A stretch of 64,000 nt of DNA from Yamagishiella unicocca (Eukaryota; Chlorophyta; Chlorophyceae; Chlamydomonadales; Volvocaceae). The stretch is from the NCBI GenBank assembly GCA_003116995.1, contig BDSL01000042.1, positions 186,001-250,000 on the forward strand, given 5' to 3'. Made by a program: the position numbers and the translations under genes. Below the pieces are notes generated by a model. It worked only from the letters and a program-made list of their open reading frames with translations. It was not told the DNA's origin and did not search any database. Below are positions 46,786-60,213 of this stretch, in pieces; the stretch's first letter is position 1; each line of letters opens with the position of its first letter.

Positions 46786-49105
46786 CTATCCGAAAAGGAC
46801 ACAGTCTTGAGGCATACACAGCGTGGCTGGCCCGTCCATCCCACACGCAAACGAGCGAACGACCCGGACGCGCAGCCTTCTGCAGGCCTTCTTCCAAAGC
46901 GGCCGGCCCACCTCGCGAACGATAAGGCCCAATAGTTTCATCTGGACGTACGCCAAGAGCCGCATTCCCATCCCCATGCCGAAGAGGATGACGTTGGCTT
47001 TCCATGAGTACTCATCGCAGCTCTCTCTTCCCAGGTTGCGTTGCAGGTTCATAAAGGCGAGCGCCTCCTCTATGCTGAGGACATCGTCTCCTGTCAATCG
47101 AGTGGAGACGGATGGAGCGGTGGAGCGCGACAGTGCGTTCGGTGAGGGCGTTGCGGGCAACGGGGCGCGCGCGGTTACCGTATCGGGATAGTGATGGGCC
47201 CTGCATGTTGTGGGTTGCTTGGGAGCCCATAGACAAGCCATATGTTCAGGAAGGCATGTGCTTGTACGGTGTTGATGACGGGCGATTGACCGGTATACCA
47301 ACGTTCAGCAGAGCACCGCGCCACCACCTATGGGACAGCCCGCCACCCAGTGCCACCAGATGGTACCATAGAGACGGCATGCAGCCAGAGGCCTTCACTC
47401 GACCCGCAGCGACTGCATACGGGGTGGCTGCAAACGCTGGTCACCCACCCACCCGCCCACCCACCGTCATCGATCATATAGCGATCCATCTTGCAGAGGC
47501 CGATTCTGTGGAAGATCACGATGATCTCGTTTCCCTTGTTGTCGATATATTCTTTGAACTCCTGTGAAGCAGGGCAGGGCTATTGTGTCATACGCGAATT
47601 CAAGACGACTCCCATTACAGGCACGGCACCCTGAGGTGTTCATTTTTATGGGCCTAAACCTGCCTAAACCCTGCAGCAGCACGATAGAGCTCTGCCATCG
47701 GTCCGCTTGCTTGGAGGCATCATTCGCTGCAGTGTGCGCACCTGAATCGTTGCGGCCTCCATAGCCCAGCGGTTGAAGCTGAGGCCCAGGACGCCTTCCA
47801 TGATGCCGCCCCGCGAGGACCGGATCGTGGGTGACATGCCATGCAAGAAGGCCCCTAGGATGAGGTTGATTGCGACCATCACAATGGTGTGGTGCTGCGA
47901 GTGGGTTGTAGGGGACCAGTGTCGCTTACAAGTCGCTCCATGTGCGCGTGCAGGGAGTTTGGGGAACGGAGCTAAACAGTTGCAGAGTCAAGACTGCTGA
48001 GACAAATAGGCCCTGCAACATTCACGCTATGTAGTGGGCGGAATAATCAGGCCGATGACTACATGCCGTACAATGACCAGGACTGGGCGGGTTCTTAAAA
48101 GCTAAGACGCGTCCCGGTGCCTCGTGGGAGCCACCGCTAGTTAGACGCCTCGCTAGTTAGATACCTGTGGAGGTACCCGCGAGAAGGAGACCGCGTACGA
48201 CAGTCCGGAGCTCCACCAGCAGACAAGGAAGCCGACGGTGTACAAGTAGCTGAACGGGACCCGGGGTATGGTGGTGAAGTAATAGATGACGAAGAAGACG
48301 GCTGGTGAAACGAAAATCCACAGCAAGTCCGTGAGGTTCGATGCCACGAAAGTCGCCGTGACAGATATGCCTGCTTTGCGCTCATACCGCTAGATTGGAG
48401 GGCAAAGGGTGTGGCCAGGGATATTTCCGGGGTTATTTCACTTTCCTTGACAATTGGACAAGACCACACGTGCATAGTCAAACAGTTCTTGCTGCCAGAG
48501 GCCAGAGGTAGCTTGCGGGTTTGCGGCTTATAGTTTCACGCACTGTCCTTTCTGTTCGGGCGCCGAATCGATTTCAGTCAACTACCGTAGGTTCAGCTCT
48601 CTGGCAGGCCTTGCGTGCCTATTTTCCCCAACCCCGTGCTACCAGATGCCAAAGATTCCTTCCTAACTAACGGTACCTACCTGCACTGTCCTGAAGGCAG
48701 AGAAAGTACGCAGGTGGGTGATGGATGATAACACCGAGAGCACCAAGAATGCCATCACGAAGTTTGAGGGCACATCGGACAGGTTCCAATCAGACCCCTG
48801 AGGTACGGCACGCAGTACGGGTACCCGATTATGTTAACTCCTCCGGTGTTGGCATCGCTGCAGAAACAAGAATGCGCCATACGCAACATTACAGGCATTT
48901 GCCCAATCATTGGCACAGTCCCATAGTACCGTACATTCCAACCCATGCTAATCCATGGCCTCAGACCCCCCTCAGGGCTCAAGGTGCTCACCTGGATGGC
49001 TCCGACAATGAAGGCGGCGGTCTGCAGGTAGAGTACGTCCAGTACAGTGTTCGGCCAGAAGACACGGTTGGCCATGACCACGTTGCGGTGAATGATCCAG
49101 AACAC
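46786..49105 (-). other. ABCG membrane domain exons
   Basis: Exons are 48992-49105 (FWIIHRNVVMANRVFWPN), 48681-48797 (GSDWNLSDVPSNFVMAFL), 48165-48389 (RKAGISVTATFVASNLTDLL, then several hydrophobic stretches), 47742-47894 (GVLGLSFNRWAMEA), 47465-47561 and 46786-47090 (WKANVILFGMGMGMRLLAY, then a basic tail). The order and motifs match the ABCG2-type membrane domain. The piece directly before 49105 was not found. Confidence 0.78.
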
Positions 49106-52100
49106 CTGCAAGAAACTGCGATGCGCCAAAGGGAATGATGGACAGCGTTGAAGCCCAAGTGATGGCATTTATGGGCTCCCCGTCAGGTTCCACGCTGTGT
49201 GTGTCCGGCATCTCGCCCCGTGCAAGCACGGCGGCCGACCCCCGCCCGGTCTGAACCTGTCGCACCTGTCAGGATCCACCAGACACGTGAACCAGCTCTT
49301 AGGTACATCGGCCTGGCCTCGTAATGTCTTTTGCTGGGTGCCCGCTGGGACTTGCTTGCACTGCAAGGAGGCACATGACGGAATGTTAGAGGTTCAGTGA
49401 CAGGCAGGGCACCTATTAACATCCTGCAGGCATCACCTTGCCCTTTTCGCTCATGGTAACCCAACCCATTGAATGCCGTACCGTTCTGATCAGTTCGATT
49501 TCCCGTGAAACCTTTCTCTTTGCGCTCAGTACGTCGCTCCTGCTTACACATCTGAAGCATAAGGAACGATCACCGAGTAACGGAAGGGTGAGCCAAGCGC
49601 ATGATTCACCGTTAGGCATGGGCATGGGCAGCAGCAAACAGCCGTGACCGCCTGTTGATGATTTGCTTAACTGCCTGTCCATGTACATGACGCACCTGGT
49701 AAACGAGGATTGGAGACAGCTCGGAGCGTTTCCTAGCCCCTGCAGGTTACAAGAGGAGTAAGGATGAAACGGACCGGGAGCGCAGAGAGTATTGCTTGAG
49801 GAAAGCATGTATGTATCAACCCTAGCTACCGGAGTCAACGCCCCAATTTCGCATCCCACGTACGCGCGCTGCTGCACCTGGGCCTGGAACCAGCCAGAGC
49901 CGGGCCTGCGGTGTGCCCAGCCGCATGTTCCAGCCTTATTGCCGCTCGCTATAGTGTTCATCCACAATAATTTTACCCGGCATACAAACTAGCAGCCATC
50001 TCGATCGATCGTCTATCCGAGATACAGATGGTTGTGATGCATACGCAGACAGCAGCGGCACCATCACAAACCAAGGTAAGACGTAAGGATCTACCACATG
50101 TACGGCTGTACGACTGCGCATACGGCTGCATGACTGTACGCGTGCAAGATCACTAACCTGCGGTGACACGGTAGCACGTGTGTCCGCCATACCGTTGTTG
50201 TGCATGGTCTTGGGGCCGGACTCGGTTTGAACCATTTCTACAGCAGACGGCCGCTCGGACAACAAGCCCCACCGGCCATTAGTGGACGGATGTGCTGACA
50301 ATAACGCGCCGTCTGTGGGCGCGTCGCTTGCCGTCATGTGACTGGGTGCCGGTGTGAGCCTGCAGCACGCCACCCACATAGACCGCGTGGACGGCGAAAT
50401 TGGGACCACGCGTCGGATGCAACAGCATTTTCCGTTCACTGCACTCGTAGCGGATGAAGCCGCTAACGCAAAGCCAAATCGCATTGCTGTTGCTGGGCTA
50501 ACAGCTGCGGTGCGGCAGCTGGGCGTGTCACTCGGAGGGCGCGGCCTTAAGGTCAGTTCCTGGAGGGCCACTCCGAGGTGCACAAAGAACGCCCGGCGCA
50601 ACTCCCAGCCATAAGGTCAACCCGGGCCAATCTGCAGTCCGTGTGGCCCTCGTGCGACACATGTATGAAGACCGTGCAGGTCCCGAGTTCACGACCGCTT
50701 AACCGCCAGACACGACATTCACCAACACCACCCGCCCACGCACTACCTCCTGTAAATTTGTTTCCCGCCTATGCCGTTTCCACAGGTTTCATTGCTACCC
50801 ATCCACCCAGCCGCCCACCTGTTGCTGGCAAAGCCAGAGCGCCGTGACCGGATGACGTCCTGAACAGGCAAGCAGGTGTTGAGGAAATGAGCTTGGATCA
50901 CCGCAACTTAACTTAAACATGTGTAAGAAGGCAGTTCCAACGCCCCGATGGTTCATGCCTCGTGCACATGTCATACCAGACCAACCATGTGTATGTATAT
51001 GTACATACAGCTGTTTGACGACAGCGACCCCGTCTAGGGTAATTTGCACAAGGGTGGTCAGCAGCCTGGTGGGGTTATTTGCCGCCGCTGTAGATGCATT
51101 GGACGGCATCTTGGCGCGCTAACTAACCGGCACCTTCACTTTCCGAGCCGACCGCTGGATGACGCGCTGATTCCGTACCTCTTTCATCCACAAGGTCGGC
51201 GGCTCATTCTCATCCTCCCCGTTCTCAAACTGGAGCTGCCCGACTATGTCAAGTATCGCGTCCGGTGGACTCTCCTGCTCAAAACTGCGGGGGAGGGGGT
51301 ATAAAATAAATCCGCCATCCACGGCCGACAAACCAAGGGCGATGACGGGGCAGGGGGGTTGCGGACATGAGCTGACAACGGGCGTAGCACCAGCCCATTC
51401 ACATCTGGCAGTCCTGCACAGAAGATGTTTTTTGACAGGAGAACAGATAAAATGGCGACACGGAAAATGGCGACACGGAGGCAAGGCACGCCCGCATTTA
51501 CGTACTTCCGGGTTTATTTGTACCTCGCGTCCTAATAGCAAAAACGCCATGACCCGAAACACCGAGCCACCAAGGAGCAAAGTTTTTTATTGGCGCATTC
51601 GTCCGCTTTCGAGTTTCAGAGGTAGGTGACTACCTGCGCAGCAATTTCTATTGATAGCTGCTGAATAATAATCACTTACCAATCGGGAAACCGGGTCTGG
51701 AAGCACTTGACGCAATGTTGGGGTGTCCCCTGGAAAACAAATTTTCCGCCGAGCCCTAGGAGCAGCACATTGTCGAACTGCTCCAGGAAGGATCTACACC
51801 GGGGCTGGTGTATGACGGCGATGATATTGATGCCGTAGTCCTTGGCCAGTGTCGACATAAGATTGCAAATTCCGGAGGAGCTGGCGGCGTCGAGTCCAGA
51901 AGTGGGTTCGTCCTGGGGGCAGAAATAGGGCGGGAAGATGGAAAGTCATCAGGCCAGCAGCTAAATGCTACGACGGGAGAACGTCACCTCAGCGAACTGA
52001 ACTTTGCGAGATGAAGTCTTTTTTTATGCGATATCCAATGCCATTGATACCTGGCGCTAAGCCCAACCGTAAACGTAGAATAAACCTAATCTACAAAGCA

Positions 52101-55100
52101 GCCAGCGCTCAAGGCTTCAGCCAGTGACTGTCTCACCATGAACATGACGGGTCTGTTTCCGACAATCTCGACACCGATGCTCACTCGCTTCCGCTGTCCG
52201 CCCGAAAGGACTGTATGGACATGAGGTGGAGCCGGACGTCCGTCAGTCAGTGGTTGCACCACAACGCATAAGGAGCACAACCAACGTCACACGAAGGCAA
52301 CGCGAATTTAAACCCTGGAATAGATAGGACAGGAAGGTGCGGTAGTTGTACATATGTGGAGCACCCACTGTACTAAACCTGCATCTGGGCACCCCTTCAA
52401 CGGCCCCGCCCTCCACTCACACTTCCTTTCTACGCTGCCTGTGCGGCTGTCCTGCTTCTGCTGCATCTCCAGCATCTTCAGGGTTTTCTCGACGTTCTGT
52501 TGGATGTAATCATTGGTTGCCGACCTCGCCAGGTTGAGGCGCGCGCTGTACTCGATGTTCTCCCTAGCAACCATCAAAGGGGAAAGGAGACGATGCAATC
52601 GACACAAATACCACCACCACCGCGACCAGACACCGTGAGAACACGATAAGCGCAATCCGTATCCACCTCAAATCATGGCATCATCGGTCTCACCTGACAG
52701 TCAGGTCTGGGTGCAGGATGTCGTCCTGCGGCACGAAGCCCAGCTTCCTCCTGGAAAAGTGGCGGTAAATAAATGGCGTAGTGAGCGAGTGAGTGCCTTT
52801 GCAAAACATACAGCGCAAGCCTGAACCTATCTGCCACAGTCATGCATGCACGCTACGAGGTATCGGACCTACAGATACATCGTGACCACCTCTCGACCAT
52901 AGGTTTGCGGGTCTCAGCTGCTAGCGTATGTACCCACCTGAAAAAGTTCGATGTGAGGTTGATGCGCTTGCGCGCTTTGGAACTGCCTTGCCGCCCGCTG
53001 CTGGCAGCGGTGCTGACCTCCTCCGACGCCTCCATGACGTCGTAAGCGGAGTATACGGAGCTCAGGCGCCCTGAGAGCAGCTCGATGAGGGTTGTTTTGC
53101 CGCAGCCGGAGGGGCCCTGCGAGAGCCAGCAGGTTGCGCGAGCGAGGTGGGGTGTCGTCGCGCGCACGTGGTGCATGCTGCTGCGGGCGAGAAAGTGGGG
53201 AGCACCGCGGCTCGTCTTTCGAGCATGCCAATCGGCATCATGCATTCAGCGACCGGCCACCTGGCATAAGTAGCTATTTGGGCCCGACGGTATCTCACCA
53301 TCACGACATTGACCTGTGCAGCCTCGAAAACGCCGCTGGTTCCGTAAAGCCGGTCCTCCACATGCACATTTGTGAACCTGATGCTGACTCGGTTCTGCCC
53401 AACCTTGTCCGACCCGGACATGTTTACGTGCACATGAGGGGCCTCGTAGGCTGCCGCCTGGGCCCTGCTCTGGCCCCCCGCATCGGCCATTGCTTGGGCC
53501 CCCCCTTCGGCCGCCTGGTGGTCTTGTGAATCCGCGGCCACCCTCGCTTGCGCCTCCGCCTGCACCCCTTTGCTTCTCACTCCTGCGGACAAGCGACCCG
53601 CTTATTAAGGGTCGGCCGCCATTATCGGGGTCTGTATCAATGTGCCGGTCCGTCCTCATGCTCGCTTACCGCAGAAGTGGAAGACGCCCTGGATGGCTAC
53701 TAGGATCATAAGGACGAAGACCATGATCACCGCGAAGACGGCGCCGGCGAGTGCGCGGCCGTTCGGGGCGCCAGTTCCCTCCGGACACTTGACCAGCCTG
53801 GGCCAGCCAAGGGTGAAAGGAGCGCCTCGATAATCTGGGTAGGTAGCTAAATGCTGGTAGGAACCCAGAAATGGAACCCAGAAATAACTGAAAGCCTCCT
53901 GCGTGAGTCCCTCCGAGTGAGGCTACACGAGGACTATCAGTTCAATGACGAGCCACGCAAGTAAGGGACTGGAACCCCGCCAAGACTGTGCGCGTGTCGG
54001 TCGATCCTCCGCGTTCAGAGGTAGTATCGTTTCAATGATGGTATAAAAGTGCATATGCCGGACGGAATAGACTCACGGCGGGCACTTGACAGGAAAGATG
54101 GACTGGAGTTTGCAGTAGTGGCCCTTGGGGCAGATGATTTGCACTGACGCGTTTGGGCAATACCAGCCCGCCCTGCAAGGAGCCCATATCGATAGGGGCA
54201 AAGAGGTAGGCACAGGGGAGTATGCAGAGGCCATTGCTTTTTGCTAGCGCCGTGGGCCTGATGCAAGCAAGACTCGGCGGGGGATGTGCTGCCTGGTTGA
54301 GCAGTAGGCGGTGGATGACTTTTAAGGTAGACAGGCTAGCTAGGTGGTAGGTGCTGACACGGTGCTCCCCGACCATCACCCGTACCCACGGGCAAACTAA
54401 GCTCGGCTTGCGAGAGCCTTGGGGGCAGTAGTTGCCACGGACAGGCTCGCCGTCATCTCGAAGGCGTGTCACGATGTCCAAGTCGCGTACCTGCATCATG
54501 ACATAGGAAAAGGTCGCGAAAGGAAAGACGGAAGAAGGCCAGGAAAGAAACCGAATTTGCCGTACAACTGGGCGCGCAGTGTTGGTAAATAGGTCGCTGG
54601 CGAGGACGGGCTTCGGGGCGGGCAGCAGTGCGATGGCTTGGGAGGGTCCGCACTGACAAATCTTTAGGAGGAGAACAATATCGGAACAATATCGGAAGGA
54701 AAAAGCTGTATTCTTAGCAGGGGTACTTTGCTCAGCCCTGCAATGACGTGTCGCTTCATGCACACTGCGTCTCGATAAATTCGTGAATGTACACCCCTCT
54801 CGCATGCATATCACACTCCCTCCCAAGCTCCCAGGACGGCGATCTCCGCTACCTATCTAGGCGTCATCGTCGTTCGGACGACGGGCCATGCCACTTACGA
54901 TAGCTGTCAGTGGGTCGAACTCCTTCAGAAGGCTGCAAGGCATCGGGTGCAGTGTGGGAAGGATTCCAAAATGACCACTTACACGTGGGGCAAAAGGTCT
55001 AAGGGCAATTGCGGATAGATCGTGCTTAGAAGCACGTACGCACACACACGTCCTTGCGGCACCGTGTTGCCAGTGCTGTGGGCAATCTATCGCTCGATGC

Positions 55101-57755
55101 AGGGCCCATAAAGAATTGCCGTAGCACAAACATCCCTGGGCTATGACTACGGCAATGTGTTCTCGCACGGACTGTACTACCTTTGTAGACACACCCATTA
55201 CGTTTAGATGACGCACAAGAGCAATCCCCTAGCGCTGTTTCTGTCGCAGAAAAGCGTCGACGAGCACTCACTTCTGGTAGTTGCAAGTGATGGGCGATCG
55301 CGAACGAGATGGACAGAAGTACCCAGCAGGGCAGACGGTCATTTCGCTCGCAGTGATGCAAAAGTACCCGGCGGGGCAGTCGAGGTCCAAGGTGGGGACG
55401 GTCAGCTCGTTTGCTAGCTGAGGGAGGGCAGGGGGCAGGGGGCAGGGGGCAGGGGGCAGGGGGCAGGGGGCAGGGGGCAGGGGGCAGGGAGGAAGCAAAT
55501 TGGATGCGCAGCAGACCGCCGCCCATAATTGCAAGAAGGTGAAGCACGTGGTCTACTGTTCGCCGCAGCCGTTCATTTTCGAGGATGCCTTCCAAGTCGC
55601 AATCGTAGGATCACGAACGGCCTACCATACACTACCATCATCCTACGAGCGGCCTACATAGTCGGCCTACCATACGTTGCAATGCGCGGCAGTGGCTGGG
55701 ATGCCCACACAACCCTGAGGGCTCCGTACGTACCGTTATGTATGAGCCCTCCTTGCAGTGCTGCCCAGCTACACAGGGTATGCAAATACCCAGCATCTGC
55801 CCCCACGTGGGCTCCGACAGCACGTCCGTCGACAGGCCGAGATAGCCCAGCCGTGAGCAGCGGTATCCGGATGGACAGCGGAAGGTGGCAGCGTTTGGGG
55901 TGTAGTTGCAAGGACAGCTGGGCCCAGACAAGCGCGGCAGGGCGGACGCCGGGAGGCTGGTGTTGAGCTTGGGACACAGGAAGGTGCGGCTACTTTGGAC
56001 CAGCCGGGGCGCAATAACCTGCCGGGATCATCACGGTGAGGGGGTGCAGCGGCTTGAAGGGCGGTGGGGAGAGCTAAGGGTTCACGGGTCGGCACGGGCA
56101 CCTGCGAGATCGGTCGGTCCCATGCCCGAAACGTGGGTATAGGTATGTAATTGGTGATGACCCGCACGGAACAGAGCAAGACGCGTAGTGGGCGCACAGT
56201 GCGACAAGCAGTCCGTCACTGCTTCAGGATCCAAGATCCAAGGACCCCGCCGTCGCGGACTTGCCTTCAGAGATAGCGTGCTGTTGTACGGCATCTGCGC
56301 AAACTGGTAGATGGTGGCCATAGCCTCCATGACGTACATCGGGGCGTATGACAATGTGGAGTTGATGGCCTTCTGGAGGGCCGTCTCGCTGCTCAGGAAA
56401 TTGATCAGCTCCCCGGCTTTGACCTGGCATGTTGTGGCATGGCGTCATGCAATGATTTGGGCTTCAAATCAAGTCTTGCATGGTCGTACGGCACATGATG
56501 TCGCGTACGATCAATGCACATTCGTTAGGGAGGTAACATTTAAGCATGTCACGAACATTCGCGTGCTCCGCCACCGGATGGAAAAAGTTTGCTTGCTTGC
56601 CTGAGTTGGATCCGACCCGGGATCGCGCCACGGCTCCAACGCGAAGGACAGGAACACCGCCGCGTCCAGCAACGCGGCATCATGGGAGGTTTCGTTGTTG
56701 GAGTCCAGACCGAGGAGGACATTTACGGCGCCCCCGGGGCACTTGGGGGAGCACCCCTGGCTGCTCAGCGCGACAGAGTTCGTCGTACAGTTCGTACAGG
56801 GCTGAGGCGCAAAGGAAAAACGCGACGGGATGAAAACACTCTTCGTCATACCTGAACCGCGGCGATAATGCGTGGAAATGCTTATTAGGGGCATGCAATC
56901 TGATGACAGAGAGCCGCGTGGGCAAAGACCCTAGGCACCGCACGTACAGGGAAGTGTGCTACACCGCCTTCGCCTGGCGTACTTCTACCGCAGTGGACTG
57001 TGCCCTAGTAGACTACCGAAAGCTAGGGAGCAAGCGCGCGCCAGGACGATGCAGGCAGCAGCCAGCCCTGAAGGTTTAATTAGACAACTTAGCGCTCCAG
57101 CAACACGGCGCGCCGGTGCAGGCAGGGGGCAGCACTCACTACCAGGCGCACGCAGGCAGGGGGCAGCGCTCACTACCAGGCGCACGCAGGCAGGGGGCAG
57201 CGCTCACTACCAGGCGCACGCAGGCAGGGGGCAGCACTCACTACCAGGCGCACGCAGGCAGGGGCCAGCACTCACTACCAGGCGCACGCAGGCAGGGGGC
57301 AGCGCTCACTGCCCACCCTACCCGGCAAACTGGTGCGTTGAACGGCCTCCTGGTGCAGAACAAGCCCTGGGCGCACTCGTTATTGGAGCTGCACAGGGCG
57401 CCCACGTTGCAACCACATCTGCAACACAATGCAAGGCGAAGGGCAGGACGTCCGAACGCAGGTATTTACCACTGTAACTGGGCACCGGCGAGGAGTTGCT
57501 TGTCGGCCCAGCGCCATGAGGTTGTGACTAGGCCCTGCTGCTCCATGGGTTCGGTTCTGTTCTGCGTGCACCTCGAGAGACTGTCGCGGTGCTGGCTGGG
57601 CTCACGAATACGAACATGTTATAACGTCCATTGGATTCCTTTTAATACGGTAAGCGCACGCGCTTAGCAATCACACTCGTCCCTATTTACCTCAACGAGC
57701 ATCCGCCGGTCAGTACGCCACCCTTTGCGTTTAATGACGATGTGAAATTGAAGCG
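46786..57755 (-). CDS. ABCG-type half transporter with cysteine-rich ectodomain (5' end unresolved)
   Basis: This is an ATP-driven membrane exporter of the ABCG (White/Brown) subfamily. Resolved exons have consistent phases except across one gap. The order is an N-terminal extracellular cysteine-rich region, one membrane helix, a cytoplasmic linker, the nucleotide-binding domain and the C-terminal six-helix domain, matching the layout of plant ABCG24/ABCG28-like proteins. I could not place the signal-peptide exon(s) upstream of 57755, nor the exon(s) between 51179 and 49105 that should carry the start of the second membrane domain. The substrate is unknown; plant relatives act in lipid or wall-related export, so any specific role here is inference. 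The frame is open throughout, with no sign of decay. Confidence 0.82.
51179..53582 (-). other. ABCG nucleotide-binding domain exons
   Basis: Exons are 53299-53582 (Ala/Gln-rich cytoplasmic linker, then SIRFTNVHVEDRLYG), 52938-53116, 52694-52750, 52421-52563, 52137-52210, 51680-51912 and 51179-51284. Motifs in order: Walker A GPSGCGKTT, Q-loop GFVPQDD, signature LSGGQRKRVSIG, Walker B/D-loop DEPTSGLDAASSS and H-loop VIHQPR. All catalytic elements are present. The last exon holds PPDAILDIVG, the usual ABCG motif linking to the membrane domain. Confidence 0.88.
55427..55490 (+). repeat. 7-bp G-rich tandem repeat at a splice acceptor
   Basis: GGGGGCA is repeated about eight times on the + strand. 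On the coding (minus) strand this is a C-rich tract directly upstream of the acceptor of exon 55272-55417, where it would serve as the pyrimidine tract. The G-rich strand could form G-quadruplexes. Confidence 0.85.
57118..57312. repeat. 34-bp minisatellite in an ABCG intron
   Basis: Six head-to-tail copies of a 34-bp unit beginning GCAGGCAGGGGGCAGC start at 57118, 57152, 57186, 57220, 57254 and 57288. They lie in the intron just downstream (minus sense) of exon 57322-57418. The copies differ at one or two positions. Confidence 0.88.
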
Positions 57756-60213
57756 CTGCGGGAACAGACAGCACTTCCAGCACTGGTCGCAAAACCCCGC
57801 GGCGGCCTGACTGAACGGCACGGTGTTACAAAACCTGCGGAGCAGTAGGCGGCGTATGTGTTACCAGCGGCTGAGCCGAGATGGCTTGGCGGGAGCTGCC
57901 CGGATCCGCTGCAGCGGCCACCGCACCGGGTTGTCCCTGGCCCTGGGCCCGTCCCGCACGTCATGTGGTTGTTGCACGGCTGCGGCGACCCGCCCTGTCC
58001 GAGCCGGGCCCAAGCAAGCGCCTGCGGGAAGTCCAGGATGTCGGCTCTCAAAAATGGTTAGTAACGGTGTCAGCAAATGTGGGGGTGCATGTATGTGCCG
58101 GTTGGCGGAAGGCGAGGCAGTCAAGACTACCCAGAGTACCCAAAGCCCCTTGTCCCATTCGTTGGCGGTTCCGGACATCCGCAGGCGGCTTTGCTGGTTT
58201 GCTGGGGCCAGCCCCAAGTGTTTTGTGCTCCGCACTCGACCCGTTACGTCCTGATGAATGCATTTGGTCTCTCAAGTACAACGTAGCCTCACGATACAAT
58301 GCCCGGCCAAGCGCATACGCGCCGTGCTGAAAATCAGGTACGAAGGAAGCCCAACTACATAATGAAGGGCGCCGAGGCTCCGGACAGCAGGAGACAAAGT
58401 CATACAACGACTCACCAGCAAGATCCATGATGCGCCATTGTACAGTTCGACCCTCAAGTTCAGGCGTTTGGGTCTACCCCGCCCCGACAAGTCGCTGCCG
58501 ACTGGCAAGTTCTGTTTCATTCGCTCATGAAAAGACCGAAAATACCTACACAGACGCTGGAATGAAGAATTGAGCAGTGCTGTCCGCCAAATGCTGTTCA
58601 TACGTAAAGCCGAGTCTATGCAAACCCTTGAAGGAACTATGAGGGCGGCCGCAACATAAGCGATACTACCCGCCAGAGTCAATTATAGCCAAAAATGCCT
58701 ATCATTTCCTTGAACCTGCGGTAATAAGGCTAACAACGACGGCGCATGCCGTACGGTCATCCTTCCTTGACATTGTCATACGATGCAGCGATTTGCCTGA
58801 AGACGTTATAGGCGTACATGTCACATTATACAAATATACTTAGTTACAAGAGTGAAGCATGTTTACTATCAAGGCAAATATGCTTTACCGCTGTTTCGTG
58901 CGGGGCGTGCGTTCCATTTTGTGGTTCCTGACGGCCGTAGAAGCAGTTGGCGGTGACTTTCGCGCCGTGGCTGCTGTTTTGGAAGGGTGGCGTCTTTGGC
59001 CTTTCGGGGCTTGTTTGTGCCCTTCGGGGCATCTGCTTGGTATGTCAAGGCTGGGCCCAGCCCCGGGTCGTATGGTGAGGCCACGGACATGCGGCGCTCT
59101 TCTTGTCCTGGATTCGCCTGGGCATGCCGACACTGTAACAGCTCAAAAGCATCACAGCATGCTCCTTATTGCGTCACAGTTGGAAAATTGCGACTATCTA
59201 CCGCTCCACCTGATCTAGCAAGTCCAGCAGGACCGGACATTAGTACCATTACGCATTCGTAGGTCCCCTTAATAATCACTTTTGACGGTGTCATATGAGC
59301 CGCTTAATAAGGGAATCTCGCCCTCGGTGTAAGCCATCGTTTGTCATGGGGACAGACTGGACTACACCTAACAATTCATACATAACGTGTACGTGCTGCC
59401 CGCTGACACTGATATAAAATGCTTCTCCTGTTGTGCCTATTAGACTCGTATCGACCGCTCGGCACATGGGCGTCACATTGCTTGTAGTTAGTTGTTAGCG
59501 GCGAGTTCATAAGGGCATCAGTACAGCCCTGATCAGTGGAGTCTTAATCGATGGAGTCCTGGAGAGCACATCTCCAAATAGGGCACACTGCTCACGTACC
59601 TGCCCTGCCCTGCCTGCGTAGTCCAACTTTACATGACATATCCAAACGCCATGCTTCTGTAAACCCTGCATTTTCCATATGGGAAACATGAAAGGTCCGT
59701 GACATAGCGTCAATGCGCGTGGATACTGAAGCGCTGACGACCCGGGATTTACAGTACGCGCGGCGCGTCCCACGGGTCCTCCATGTCTAGGACTATTTTC
59801 CTTCATCGCTTGGTGCTTTGTACTTATTTTTAGCTTTTTGGTCCACGTTATCACCCCACTGCATGCGTTGGGACGATTATCGGCATTCTGAGCTAGAAAC
59901 CAGGTTTCAACACACGCTCCCAGAACTTTAATGGTTATATAATGGACATATTAACTAAAGCTTGTGCAATGATATGATGTTTGGAAACGTTGCCATGCCG
60001 ATCGGTCTGGCGGCAGATCTAAATGCATGGCGTTTTGGCGACCGCGAGCTCTTAGATTTTTGCGAACAGTGCCGAGCGATTCGATAGCATGGAAGATATA
60101 ACTTGCACTCCTTAAGAACAACAGTCGCTGTCTTATCCATTCCTGATTCCGGTATCAACACTTCTCAACTTGCTGGATTTCCTCTACAAGGTCAGTTCCC
60201 TACCGGAGGCCGA
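57756..60213. other. Divergent region between the ABCG and SAXO/Hsp70-like genes
   Basis: It must contain the 5' exon(s) and promoter of the ABCG gene and the promoter of the + strand gene. A Cys/Gly/Pro-rich stretch at about 57,860-58,035 on the minus strand may belong to a missing ABCG exon, but I could not fit its splice sites. I see nothing else in 58.4-60.1 kb. Confidence 0.4.

Larger units (their letters stand above)
53670..57755 (-). other. ABCG ectodomain and first membrane helix exons
   Basis: In coding order: 57691-57755 (RFNFTSSLNAKG), 57322-57418 (CGCNVGALCSSNNEC), 56601-56801, 56265-56423, 55734-56018 (CPCNYTPNAATFRCPSGYRC), 55272-55417 (CPAGYFC twice), 54899-54932, 54390-54490 (GNYCPQGS), 54077-54172 (GWYCPNAS and CPKGHYC) and 53670-53797 (hydrophobic FAVIMVFVLMILVAI). 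Repeated C-P-x-G-x-Y/F-C motifs mark a disulfide-rich extracellular domain ending in one transmembrane helix. The introns after 56601 and 56265 appear to use GC donors. Confidence 0.75.

Noticed and set aside
50400..50640. Candidate ABCG membrane exon containing RRAFFVHLGVALQ on the minus strand
   Set aside because: No donor/acceptor pair with the right phase could be found, so it was not added to the gene model.
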